Assembly: GCA_022827165.1 (NCBI GenBank)
Contig: JAJDTN010000048.1
Span: 1-27,922 of the forward strand
DNA: 27,922 nt
From: Candidatus Latescibacterota bacterium
Lineage (GTDB): Bacteria; Latescibacterota; UBA2968; UBA8231
Direction of reading: 5' to 3'
Part shown: in pieces, positions 6,769 to 14,979 of the stretch
Layout: each line of letters starts with the position of its first letter
Position numbering within the stretch: the stretch's first letter is position 1
The notes under the pieces: model-generated
The model's input: only the letters and a program-made list of their open reading frames with translations
What the model was told of the DNA's origin: nothing
Database searches by the model: none
Made by a program: the position numbers and the translations under genes

Positions 6769-8472
6769 ATGAGTGAAGCCGTCCCCTTCGGACGCGTCCT
6801 CGGCACCGAGCCCTCCACGCCGCTGGCCTTCTGGGTGGCCATAGACAAGGAACGGGTGATACAGCTCGACGAGGTCGTCTCCCTCGAGAGAGAGCTGCCC
6901 GATTCCAGGGTCGTCCATATCTACGGAATCGTCACCGAGCTCCACGCCAAGCACGAGGGCGCGCGCTTCGACAGCGACGTCTTCCTGATCGAGGAGGGCA
7001 TCATCCCCGCCGAGGTCACGGAAATCGCCAGGGTGCAGGTCACCCGCTTCGAGCCCGAGTTCTTCATTCCCCCCCTGCCCGGCCAAGTCGTCCGTATAGC
7101 CAGGGGGGAGGAGCGCGACGGGGCCCTGTTCTTCGACGGCATGGACAGCCGGCTGCCCGCGGGTCTGTCGCGGGAGGACGATCCCGTCTACGTCAACTTC
7201 GAGTTCATCGACGGCACTCGCGGTGCTCACGTGAACATCAGCGGCGTCTCCGGCGTGGCCACGAAGACGACCTACGCGACCTTCCTGCTCCACGGCATCT
7301 TCACCTCGGGCGTCATGGGCGGCGAGGCGGTGAACGCCAAGGCCCTGATCTTCAACGTCAAGGGCGAGGATCTCATGTTCCTCGATCGGCCGAACCGTAC
7401 GCTGAAGCAGGACCAGGCCGGACGCTACGCCTCCCTTGGTCTGGAGGCGTCGCACTTCCGCAGCGTCGAGTTCTGGGCGCCTCCGCGCAAGGGAGACCGG
7501 AACGCGGCGCCCGACACGGGTAGCCGCCAAGGCGGGGTGGGCTCCTACTTCTGGACCCTGCAGGAGTTCTGCGAGCAGGAGCTGCTGCCGTACCTGTTCA
7601 CCGATCCCCAGGACGACCGGCAGCAGTACACCCTGATCGTCCACAACGTCACGGCGCGGCTGAAGAGCGAGGCTAGGCCCCTCGACGAAGGCGGGGTGCG
7701 GATCGGCGAGAGCAGTGCCAGGAGCCTGGGCGAGCTGTTCGAGATCGTCATCGGCCACCTTGAGGATGAAGCCACCTCCTCCGAGTGGGCGGGGCGCGCC
7801 ATCGGGGCCGGCACCATCGGCGCCTTCATCCGGCGGCTCTACGGCGCCCGGCCTCACGTGGAGCACCTGATCCGGGGCGACGTCCCCAACGCCGGCGTCC
7901 ACAAGATCGAGCAGCAGCAGCAGATCACGGTCGTCGACATCCACAACCTCAACGACCGGGCCAAGCGGTTCGTGGTGGGAGTGACCCTCAACAAGACCTT
8001 CGAGGACAAGGAACACACCGGCCAGTCGCGCCCCCTCCTGTTCATCATGCTCGACGAGCTGAACAAGTACGCCCCGCGGGAGGGGTCCAGCCCCATCAAG
8101 GAGATCCTGCTCGACGTGGCCGAGCGCGGCCGTTCCCTCGGCATGATCCTCATCGGCGCCCAGCAGACCGCCAGCGAGGTCGAGCGTCGCATCATCGCCA
8201 ACTCGTCGATCCGCGTCGTGGGACGCCTCGACAGCGCCGAGGCCGGCCGCGACGAGTACGGGTTTCTGCCGGCGGAGCAGCGCCAGCGGGCGACGATCAT
8301 CAAGCCGGGGACGATGATCCTGACCCAGCCCGAGATCCCCATCCCTCTGGTCATCGAGTTTCCCTTCCCCGCGTGGGCCACGCGTCCCGACGAGGCGGGG
8401 GACCCGCCGTCCGCAGACGACGGCGATCCGGGTCCCTTCGAGGGCCTGGAGACGGGTCGGGCGGACCCTTGA
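6769..8472 (+). CDS. herA: HerA-type hexameric DNA-translocating ATPase
   Basis: 567 residues; the ATG at 6769 has GGGAG just before it. Seen: an N-terminal beta-rich HAS-barrel-like region (about 5-145, with VVHIYGIVTELHAKHEGARF), a P-loop-like HVNISGVSGVATKTTYATF (154-172), Walker B PLLFIMLDELNKYAP with D429-E430, then ERGRSLGMILIGAQQTASEV, the sensor/arginine region typical of HerA/FtsK ATPases (after VDIHNLNDRAKRFVV). The P-loop is unusual: GVSGVATKT has one residue more than GxTGSGKS and a Thr before the Lys. I recall the same form in bacterial relatives, so it is probably a subfamily trait. HerA works with NurA as a ring motor that feeds DNA to the nuclease during end resection. Its stop overlaps the sbcD start by four bases (TTGA), tying it to the Mre11/Rad50 pair. 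Confidence 0.88.
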   Translation: MSEAVPFGRVLGTEPSTPLAFWVAIDKERVIQLDEVVSLERELPDSRVVHIYGIVTELHAKHEGARFDSDVFLIEEGIIPAEVTEIARVQVTRFEPEFFIPPLPGQVVRIARGEERDGALFFDGMDSRLPAGLSREDDPVYVNFEFIDGTRGAHVNISGVSGVATKTTYATFLLHGIFTSGVMGGEAVNAKALIFNVKGEDLMFLDRPNRTLKQDQAGRYASLGLEASHFRSVEFWAPPRKGDRNAAPDTGSRQGGVGSYFWTLQEFCEQELLPYLFTDPQDDRQQYTLIVHNVTARLKSEARPLDEGGVRIGESSARSLGELFEIVIGHLEDEATSSEWAGRAIGAGTIGAFIRRLYGARPHVEHLIRGDVPNAGVHKIEQQQQITVVDIHNLNDRAKRFVVGVTLNKTFEDKEHTGQSRPLLFIMLDELNKYAPREGSSPIKEILLDVAERGRSLGMILIGAQQTASEVERRIIANSSIRVVGRLDSAEAGRDEYGFLPAEQRQRATIIKPGTMILTQPEIPIPLVIEFPFPAWATRPDEAGDPPSADDGDPGPFEGLETGRADP

Positions 8473-9632
8473 GGATCCTGCACACGGCGGACTGGCACGT
8501 CGGCGTCACCCTGCGCGGCCGCAGCCGCGCCGACGAGCACCGCGCGGTCCTGGCCGAGATCGTGTCCATCGCCGAGGAGCGGCAGGTGGACCTCGCCATC
8601 GTGGCCGGGGACCTGTTCCACCACGCCGCGCCGAATCCCGAGTCCGAGGAGATCGTTTACGACGCGCTGCTCAAGCTCGCCCGGGATGGTCGTCAGGTCC
8701 TGCTGGTGGCCGGGAATCACGACAACCCCGCGCGCGTCGAAGCCATACGTCCCCTGCTCGGCATGGCCGGCATCCATGCCTCCGGACTCCCGCGCCCCGG
8801 GGATGGGGGCGGCATGGTGCGGATCGAAACGCGGAGCGGTGAGAGGGCCAACGCCGTGCTCCTGCCCTTCCTCTCCCAGCGCGGCATCGTGAAGGCGGAC
8901 GACCTGATGTCGGGCCAGGCGGGTGACCACGTGCAGAAATACGCCGACCGCATCCGGCGCATCCTCTCGCACCTGTGCGATGGCTTCGAGGATGACGCGG
9001 TCAACTTGCTGATCTCGCACCTCACCGTCATCGGCGGCAAAGTGGGCGGCGGGGAGCGGGAAGCCCACACGGTCTTCGACTACCCGGTCCCTCCCCAGGT
9101 CTTTCCGACGAATGCCCACTACACGGCCCTCGGACACCTACACCGGTCGCAGGAAGTACCGGGGCCCGGACCGATCTGCTACAGCGGGGCCCCCATCCAG
9201 ATCGATTTCTCAGAGGAGCAGAACAAGCCTTGTGTGCTGTTGGTTGACGCGGAGGCCGGGGTGCCCGCCCAGGTGAAGGAGAAGAAGCTCTGCTCACCCC
9301 GGTCCCTTCGCACCCTGTCGGGGACGCGCGAGGAATTGATCGAGGAGCGTGACTCCGCGGACGACGCGTACCTGCGGATCGAGATCGAGGAGAGACCGTT
9401 CCCCGGGCTCGCCGACGAGATGCGCGAGGTCTTTCCGAACGCCGTGGACGTGAGGGTGGTGCATGAAGCGGAGGAGCGGGATGGGGGCGAACCGATCGAC
9501 CTGAGCAAGACGAGTCGATCTCCGGGCGAGTTGTTCGGACGGTACCTGAGGGAGAGAGGAATCGAAGACCAGGAGTTGACAGAGCTCTTCAATCTCCTGG
9601 TGGAAGAGGAATATGCGGCCCCTGAGGCTTGA
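8469..9632 (+). CDS. sbcD: SbcD/Mre11 DNA-end nuclease subunit
   Basis: 387 residues, using a TTG start at 8469 that overlaps the herA stop (TTGA). This start places the family opening RILHTADWHVG at residue 2, so it is preferred over internal ATGs. Metal-binding motifs of the Mre11 phosphoesterase are all visible: D8 and H10 (ADWH), D48 (AGDLFHH), N83-H84-D85 (GNHD), the histidine of LLISHLTVIGG, and H-x-H in TALGHLHRSQEVPG. The C-terminal capping region (from about residue 260) is acidic. With SbcC it forms the Mre11-Rad50 complex that opens hairpins and processes double-strand ends. The last 20 bases overlap sbcC. Confidence 0.93.
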   Translation: MRILHTADWHVGVTLRGRSRADEHRAVLAEIVSIAEERQVDLAIVAGDLFHHAAPNPESEEIVYDALLKLARDGRQVLLVAGNHDNPARVEAIRPLLGMAGIHASGLPRPGDGGGMVRIETRSGERANAVLLPFLSQRGIVKADDLMSGQAGDHVQKYADRIRRILSHLCDGFEDDAVNLLISHLTVIGGKVGGGEREAHTVFDYPVPPQVFPTNAHYTALGHLHRSQEVPGPGPICYSGAPIQIDFSEEQNKPCVLLVDAEAGVPAQVKEKKLCSPRSLRTLSGTREELIEERDSADDAYLRIEIEERPFPGLADEMREVFPNAVDVRVVHEAEERDGGEPIDLSKTSRSPGELFGRYLRERGIEDQELTELFNLLVEEEYAAPEA

Positions 9633-12006
9633 GATGGAGGGCTTCACCTCCTTCCGCGACCAGACGGTGGTGGACTTCGAGGATACCGACCTCTTCGTGC
9701 TCACCGGCCCCACCGGAGCGGGGAAGTCGAGCGTCATCGACGCCATGATCTTCGCCCTCTACGGATCGATCCCCCGGCTCGACGACCGTCGCGCCGTGGC
9801 CCCCGTCATCAGCAAAGGGATGCTTCAGACGCGCGTGCGGCTCGACTTCGCGGTCGGCACGCAGCGATACTCGGCCGTCCGGGTGGCGCAAGTGACGAAG
9901 AAGGGAGCCACCACGCCCGAGGCGAGGCTGGAGGACTCGCCGGGGAACACGCTGGCAGGCAGCGCCCCGGAACTGACGGAGAAAGTAGAGGAGATCCTCG
10001 GCCTCTCCTTCGAGCACTTCACCCGATCCATCGTCCTGCCCCAGGGCGACTTCGCGGAGCTGCTGCACGAGAGCGCCGGCGAGCGACAGAAGATGCTCCA
10101 GCGTTTGCTGGGCACGGAGCTCTACGCCCAGCTGGCGAGCCGGGCCCGCACCAAGGGCGCGGAGGCCGATGTCGCCGCCAAGCTACTGAAGAGCGACATG
10201 GAGGAGAGGGTTGCTGCCGGCGTCACGGCCGAGGGCCTGAAGGCGGCGAGGGACAGGGCGCAGGAGCTCGCGCGTCTGGTGCAGCGGATCGAGGAGCAGC
10301 AGCCGGAGAGCGAGCGTCTCGGGGAGACGTTGCGCCAGACGGCGCAACGGATGTCGGAGATCCAGGAGCGGCTCACCGCGCTGAGGGGAGTCCGAGTACC
10401 CGAGGGCGTCCCCGAGCTGGCCGAGAGGACGGGGGAGGCCCGCCGCATTCTACAGGAGGCGAAGGAGGCCCATGACAAGTCTCTGGAGGAGCGCCGCCTC
10501 ATTCAGAAGAGTCTGGAAGGGCTGCCCAAGGAAGCCGCACTGAGACTCGATCTACGACGCTGCGAAGAGCTGGCTAGGGAGCGGGAGAAGAAGAGTCTGG
10601 AGGCATCCGTACTGAAGGAGGCGCGGTCGGCTCTGGAGACTGCTCAGGCGGAGGCGGAGAGAGCGCGGAAGGAGTTCGAGGATGGTCAGCAGGCCGTGCG
10701 AGCGATGGAGGACGAGCACAGGGCCTATCACCTCGCCTCGGGGCTGACGGCGGGCGGCAAGTGTCCCGTATGCCATCAGGAGGTGTCCGAGCCGCCGGTG
10801 CTGCAGGTCCCCGTGGAGATGGAGGAGATCCAAGAGGCCCTCGACAGGGCGACGGAACGCCGGGAGCGCGCCGACGCGAAGCTGCTGGAAGGCCGAACCG
10901 CGGCAGCCGCGCAGGATCGGAGTCTCAGGGGGGTAGAAGAGCAGGTCAGAACCTTGGAAGAAGAACTGAAGGATGCGGATCCCCACGAGGAGATCGAAGC
11001 CGCCCTGGAGCAGGTCCTGGCGGCCGCCCGGCTTTTGCGCGAGGCAGACGGGAGGGAGAAGGAAGCCGGCGACCGGTTGAGGAAGGCCGGGAGGGTTGTC
11101 GAGGCGCTGGAAGAGAAGGAGAAGAGGGCGTGGCGGGAGTATGATGCCCAGAGAGACCGGGTCGCGGAGATGCAGCCTCCCTCCGACCATCGAGAGAAGC
11201 TGGCCGAGGCGTGGGGTGATCTGGCCGGCTGGGCGGCAGAGCAGGGGCGAGAGCAGCGCATCCTCCTCGAAGAAGGCAAGAAGGAGCGAGAGGAAACGGA
11301 GGCCGCCCTTGGGGCGATCCGTGAATCGATCGCCGGGTGGTGTGGCGAGACCGGTGTGGCCGTGCCCGACGGTGAGGAGCCGCTGGGGGCATGTCGTGTC
11401 GAGATGGGCCGGCAGGCAGGGGAGATCGAACGGCTCGAGCAGGCCCTGCACGAGATGGAGAGGAAGCAGGAAGATCTGAAACGGCTGCAGCAGGAGGCCA
11501 CGGTCGCGGGGGACCTCGCGCGGCACCTCGACGCGCGCAACTTCGAGCGCTGGCTGATGGCGCAAGTGCTGAAGCAGCTGTGCAAAGGGGCGACAGAGGA
11601 ACTGCTCAAGCTGTCGAACGACTCCTACTCCCTCGACCTGGACGAAAGCAACAACTTCGTCGTCGTCGATCACCGCAACGCCGACGAGCGCCGCCCCGTG
11701 AAGACCCTCTCAGGAGGCGAGACCTTCCTGGCCTCCCTGTCGCTGGCCCTAGCCCTCTCGGAGCATCTCTCCGACCTGGCGGTGGGAGGCGCCGCCAAGC
11801 TGGAAGCCCTCTTCCTGGACGAGGGATTCGGCACCCTGGACACGGATACCCTGGACGCCGTCATCTCCGCCATCGAGGAGCTCGGCTCGCGGGGGAGGAT
11901 GGTGGGAGTCGTGACCCACGTGAAGGAGCTGGCCCAGAGCATCCCCGTTCGCTACGAGGTGACCAAGGAGGGGAACCGGTCGTCCATCGACAGGATCGAG
12001 GCGTGA
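9613..12006 (+). CDS. sbcC: SbcC/Rad50 SMC-like ATPase with zinc hook
   Basis: 797 residues; the ATG at 9613 lies inside the end of sbcD, with GAGGA upstream. Seen: Walker A GPTGAGKSS (32-40) followed by VIDAMIFALYG, the Q-loop VLPQGDFAELLHE, a long coiled coil (about 190-660, charged Arg/Glu-rich heptads), the zinc hook GKCPVCHQE (C384, C387), the ABC signature LSGGETF (699-705), Walker B LEALFLDEGFGTLD (D736-E737), and a D-loop/H-loop ending MVGVVTHVKELAQSIP. The length is short compared with E. coli SbcC (about 1050) because of shorter coils, close to archaeal Rad50 size. The end overlaps the nurA start (GTGA). Confidence 0.95.
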   Translation: MRPLRLEMEGFTSFRDQTVVDFEDTDLFVLTGPTGAGKSSVIDAMIFALYGSIPRLDDRRAVAPVISKGMLQTRVRLDFAVGTQRYSAVRVAQVTKKGATTPEARLEDSPGNTLAGSAPELTEKVEEILGLSFEHFTRSIVLPQGDFAELLHESAGERQKMLQRLLGTELYAQLASRARTKGAEADVAAKLLKSDMEERVAAGVTAEGLKAARDRAQELARLVQRIEEQQPESERLGETLRQTAQRMSEIQERLTALRGVRVPEGVPELAERTGEARRILQEAKEAHDKSLEERRLIQKSLEGLPKEAALRLDLRRCEELAREREKKSLEASVLKEARSALETAQAEAERARKEFEDGQQAVRAMEDEHRAYHLASGLTAGGKCPVCHQEVSEPPVLQVPVEMEEIQEALDRATERRERADAKLLEGRTAAAAQDRSLRGVEEQVRTLEEELKDADPHEEIEAALEQVLAAARLLREADGREKEAGDRLRKAGRVVEALEEKEKRAWREYDAQRDRVAEMQPPSDHREKLAEAWGDLAGWAAEQGREQRILLEEGKKEREETEAALGAIRESIAGWCGETGVAVPDGEEPLGACRVEMGRQAGEIERLEQALHEMERKQEDLKRLQQEATVAGDLARHLDARNFERWLMAQVLKQLCKGATEELLKLSNDSYSLDLDESNNFVVVDHRNADERRPVKTLSGGETFLASLSLALALSEHLSDLAVGGAAKLEALFLDEGFGTLDTDTLDAVISAIEELGSRGRMVGVVTHVKELAQSIPVRYEVTKEGNRSSIDRIEA

Positions 12007-12950
12007 AGATCGCCGTCGAGTCCTGGGCCCCTGAGTACGGCTCCCCGGCCGACTCCGGCGAGATGGACGAGGCGGAGGCTCCGACCGACGTGGAGGTCGA
12101 GGTGCCGGCCGGCGAGTGGCGGCCCCTGTCGCCGTCTCCGGAGACTCCTGAGCCCGCCGCCATTCACTTCGTGGACGGCGTGCGGCGCATCGACGCCCGC
12201 GTGTGGATCACACACGACGACGGGACGACCCGGTTGGGGATCTGCGCCTCCTACGCCGCGGGCGTGGTGCGTTGCGGACAGCGGGCGGAGGTGATCGACG
12301 CCCAAGTGCGCCGGCAGCTGGTATCGACGGCTGGCGCGCCGGCTCTCGTCACACGGGCCGGACGGTTCGAGCCGTGCGCTGCCGCAGGGGATGCCATCGA
12401 CGAGCTGCTCATCGCATTGCAGGGCCAGCTTGGCCAGCTGGAGGTCCAGGTGGCTTCCCGCAACGTTCCGGAGGATGCCCTGCTCATACTCGATGGGCCG
12501 GTGAGCCGCGGCCGACACCAGATCCCCGGCGCCCTCGGATACGTCAAGACCCACCAGGTCCGGTATCTGCCCGCTGACCTCTCGGGGGTCGTGTCGGGGC
12601 TCAAGCCGGGAGAACGGACCCCGATCTTCCTGACCCAGACCACATGGAGCCGGTACTCGTGGTACCTGAGGCTGCCCGGCGGCGAAGGACATCCCTGGTC
12701 GGGGGTGGTGCGATGCGAGGCATCGGCCGAGGGAGAGGTGAGCAAGTTTCGGAGGCTGGCCGATCAGTCCGCGGCGGTGCTGCCCGCCTATGCCTCGGAG
12801 CGCCACAAGGAACCGCGGGCCCCGCAGAACCTGTACCCGATCTCGACGCTCGAGCAGGAGTTGCGCCGGCGTCTCGGCGACGCGGCCTACGTGCACCGGG
12901 AGCTGAGGCGTAGCGCCCGCCCATTCACGGGAGAGCCGCCCCATGGATGA
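12003..12950 (+). CDS. nurA: NurA-domain 5'-3' nuclease (partner of HerA)
   Basis: 315 residues using a GTG start at 12003, which overlaps the sbcC stop (GTGA) and has GATCGAGG just upstream; an ATG at 12063 is the alternative. Seen: a strand with IHFVDGVRRIDARVWI (D58, the first metal-binding Asp of NurA), ELLIALQG with E134, ALLILDGPVSRGR (D164, second Asp), IPGALGYVKTHQVRYLP, GERTPIFLTQTTWSRYSWYL, WSGVVRCEAS, and the C-terminal HKEPRAPQNLYPI block (H268, Y278). This order fits the NurA RNase-H-like nuclease fold, although overall similarity to archaeal NurA is low and the assignment rests on motif order plus position beside herA, sbcD and sbcC. It would degrade the 5' strand at DNA ends, powered by HerA. 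It shares eight bases with the next gene. Confidence 0.8.
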   Translation: MKIAVESWAPEYGSPADSGEMDEAEAPTDVEVEVPAGEWRPLSPSPETPEPAAIHFVDGVRRIDARVWITHDDGTTRLGICASYAAGVVRCGQRAEVIDAQVRRQLVSTAGAPALVTRAGRFEPCAAAGDAIDELLIALQGQLGQLEVQVASRNVPEDALLILDGPVSRGRHQIPGALGYVKTHQVRYLPADLSGVVSGLKPGERTPIFLTQTTWSRYSWYLRLPGGEGHPWSGVVRCEASAEGEVSKFRRLADQSAAVLPAYASERHKEPRAPQNLYPISTLEQELRRRLGDAAYVHRELRRSARPFTGEPPHG

Positions 12951-13887
12951 TATGCCGCACGGAGCACAGACATCGGAGGAAACACCGGCCAGCGCCTGGG
13001 ATCGCGATGCGGCCAAGCGCGCTCTGGATGACCTGTTCAGTATCGCTGGCAGGTACAGGGCAACCAAGGCATACAGGGAATTGGTGCACTTCGTGGCCAG
13101 ATTCCGATTCTACTCACCGTTCAATGTCCTGCTGATCCACGTTCAGAAACGGGGAGCGGTTTTCGTTGCCCCGGCCCATCGGTGGCGTGAACAGTACAAG
13201 AGAGAGATAGTGCCTGGTGCAAAGCCGATCGTAATTCTCCAGCCGATGGGACCGGTGATGTTCGTCTTTGACGTCAGCCAGACCGAACCGACAGAGGATT
13301 CCCCTCCGCTACCGGCAGAAGTCACCAATCCGTTCTCGACGAGCGGAGCAGCCATTGGCCGTGGGCTCCCTCGGGTTATCGAGAATGCAAGACGTGACGG
13401 CGTCCGCACAAACCGTGTCGCCCTCGGCTCTCAAGGGGCCGGTTCCATCAAGGCCTTCGCGGGGGTTGGAATCTCACAGAAGTTCCAGGACGGATTGGAC
13501 AGAGCTCGAAGGCCGACCTATGTCGATGTTCCGGTCGGATACGATCTTCTGGTCAATTCGGAGCACACCCCGGAGGAACAGTATGCCACCGTCGCTCACG
13601 AACTCGCTCACCTGTACTGTGGCCACCTTGGCTCCCCAGAGCCCAAATGGTGGCCCGACCGCACGGGCTTGGAAGGAGTAGCAAGTGAGTTCGAGGCCGA
13701 GTCCATCGCTTACATGGTCTGTGCCAGGCGTGGGATCAAGACCTCGTCGGCGGAGTATCTCGCCTCCTATGGACATGAGCAGGTGCCCCCCATCAGTCTT
13801 GAGCTCGTCATGAAGACCGCCGGACTCATCGAGTCCATGACCACCAAGCGGTTGAAGCCTCGGCGAGACGAGCCCTCGCAGGCGTAG
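12943..13887 (+). CDS. ArdC-like domain plus M78 (ImmA/IrrE) zinc metallopeptidase
   Basis: 314 residues; the ATG at 12943 lies inside the end of nurA, with GGGAGAG upstream. Seen: an ArdC-N-like ssDNA-binding-type region (about 25-115, with YSPFNVLLIHVQKRGAVFVA, HRWREQYKREIVPGAKPIVI and MFVFDVSQTEP), a linker, then a zinc-peptidase domain with HELAHLYCGHLG (H219, E220, H223) and the downstream SEFEAESIAYMVC helix, where a Glu (probably E251) is the third zinc ligand. M78 peptidases often cleave XRE-type repressors; ArdC-like domains occur in antirestriction and plasmid proteins. Here it is embedded by overlap in a DNA end-processing operon, so it could act as a damage-responsive switch or release factor. 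Codons are visibly less GC-rich than in its neighbours, suggesting a separate origin. The partner substrate is unknown. Confidence 0.82.
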   Translation: MDDMPHGAQTSEETPASAWDRDAAKRALDDLFSIAGRYRATKAYRELVHFVARFRFYSPFNVLLIHVQKRGAVFVAPAHRWREQYKREIVPGAKPIVILQPMGPVMFVFDVSQTEPTEDSPPLPAEVTNPFSTSGAAIGRGLPRVIENARRDGVRTNRVALGSQGAGSIKAFAGVGISQKFQDGLDRARRPTYVDVPVGYDLLVNSEHTPEEQYATVAHELAHLYCGHLGSPEPKWWPDRTGLEGVASEFEAESIAYMVCARRGIKTSSAEYLASYGHEQVPPISLELVMKTAGLIESMTTKRLKPRRDEPSQA

Positions 13888-13926
13888 GTGATGCGCGGCG
13901 GCAGTTGAGGAAGGGAAGGGAGCCTC

Positions 13927-14301
13927 GTGCTTCGGCAACCCATCGGTTCGCAGCTCGACCAACTGCGGCTGTTGAAGGACGGCTGGCTCGAAGGGAGCGG
14001 GCTATCACCGCCCCGGCTCGGTCTCGATTGGCTGCAGAACGCATTCGACCGGCACTTCCCCGGCGATGCGCCGTTGCCGCACCTCTACCCGACGGAAACG
14101 GGAGGCGTCCAGGCCGAGTGGTCCATCGGCTCGTTGGAGATCAGCCTCGACCTGAACCTCGATACGCGTTCGGGTGAGTGGCACGCGCTCGACACGGAGG
14201 CCGGCAAGGTGGAGGAACGGACACTCGACGGTGACGACGACAGCCGTGACTGGAAGTGGCTGGCGCGCCGGATCGAGGCCATGGTGGCGGACGAAGGATG
14301 A
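13927..14301 (+). CDS. Small conserved protein of unknown function, last gene of the herA run
   Basis: 124 residues from a GTG at 13927, with GGGAAGGGAG upstream; the gap to the peptidase gene is 39 bases. Seen: LDQLRLLKDGWLEGSGLSP near the start, then PLPHLYPTETGGVQAEWSIG (about 49-68) and SLDLNLDTRSGEWHALD, an alternating acidic beta-strand pattern. I recall this LYPT...GGVQAEW pattern from small uncharacterised bacterial proteins, but know no function. There is no signal peptide and no membrane segment, so it is cytosolic and acidic. Its place suggests an accessory or regulatory role with the upstream peptidase or the nuclease set. It could instead be a passenger. Confidence 0.72.
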   Translation: MLRQPIGSQLDQLRLLKDGWLEGSGLSPPRLGLDWLQNAFDRHFPGDAPLPHLYPTETGGVQAEWSIGSLEISLDLNLDTRSGEWHALDTEAGKVEERTLDGDDDSRDWKWLARRIEAMVADEG

Positions 14302-14389
14302 GACCGCGCCTGGGATGCTGCCTGCTTGATCGCGGCCGGCAGTTCCCATGGACCCTGCCTGACACCTGGAGGCGCGCCCCACACAACAA

Positions 14390-14421
14390 AGGGCCGGCAC
14401 CGCTCGCGGGGTACCGGCCCT
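14390..14421 (-). terminator. Strong hairpin terminator between the herA run and the Hsp20 gene
   Basis: A 12-base stem with one mismatch (14390-14401 with 14410-14421; AGGGCCGG pairs with CCGGCCCT, then ACC with GGT) encloses an eight-base loop. On the minus strand it is followed by TTTGTTGTG, giving a reasonable intrinsic terminator 43 bases after the Hsp20 stop at 14465. On the plus strand CCTCTT follows, so it may also stop the convergent herA transcript. Confidence 0.75.
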
Positions 14422-14464
14422 CCTCTTGCCGCCCTGCCTTCGGCGGCCGTTCAGCCTTCGGCCG

Positions 14465-14908
14465 TCAGGCGCTGACCTTGACCTCGATCTGCTTCGGTCT
14501 GGCCTCCTCGGCCTTGGGCACGGTCACCGTGAGGACGCCGTCCTTGTAGGTGGCCGCCACCGTCTCGGGGTCGATCGCGGCGGGCAGGTCGAAGGCGCGG
14601 GTGAAGGTGCCGTGGGCGCGCTCCACACGGTGCACGTTGCCCTCCTTCGAGTCGCTCTCCCTGCGGCGCTGACCCTTGATGGTCAGACGGCCGTCGACCA
14701 CGGTGAGGTCGAGGTCCTCCCGGGCGATGCCGGGCAGGTCGGCGGTGAGGACGAAGTCGTGGTCGGTCTCGGCGATGTCCACCGAGGGACGCCAGACGGC
14801 CTCCCGGGGGGCCGCGCCGTCACCATGGCCCCACAGACCGTCGAAGAGCCGGTCCATGTCCCTGCCGATTCCGAAGAGCTCGCGGGGCTGCCAGCGAACG
14901 AGTGCCAT
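14465..14908 (-). CDS. Hsp20-family small heat-shock protein
   Basis: 147 residues; the ATG at 14908 follows a strong AGGAGGAGATGAA leader. Seen: an N-terminal MALVRWQPRELFGIGRDMDR segment, an alpha-crystallin domain (about 40-132) with RPSVDIAETDHDFVLTADLPG and GVLTVTVPK, and the C-terminal I-x-V motif (IEV, 141-143) that docks neighbouring subunits in the oligomer. It is an ATP-independent holdase that keeps unfolding proteins soluble. The gene stands alone, with its own terminator downstream and a sigma-54-type promoter upstream. Confidence 0.95.
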   Translation of the reverse strand: MALVRWQPRELFGIGRDMDRLFDGLWGHGDGAAPREAVWRPSVDIAETDHDFVLTADLPGIAREDLDLTVVDGRLTIKGQRRRESDSKEGNVHRVERAHGTFTRAFDLPAAIDPETVAATYKDGVLTVTVPKAEEARPKQIEVKVSA

Positions 14909-14930
14909 TTCATCTCCTCCTGTCTTGGAC

Positions 14931-14946
14931 CGGGGCGTCGGCCCCG
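14931..14946 (-). promoter_or_regulatory. Short hairpin in the Hsp20 mRNA leader
   Basis: CGGGGC and GCCCCG pair around a four-base loop, between the predicted sigma-54 transcription start and the ribosome-binding site (about 14912-14920). It does not sequester the Shine-Dalgarno sequence, so it is not an obvious RNA thermometer. It may stabilise the leader or be chance. Confidence 0.35.
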
Positions 14947-14979
14947 ATCGCGGTTGGGTTTGGTTGGCGCGAAGAGGAG

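Noticed and set aside
5419..8016. An 865-codon open frame on the minus strand
   Set aside because: It lies fully opposite phyH and herA, has low-complexity V/G/D/L-rich sequence and no domain motifs, and is a GC-codon shadow of those genes.
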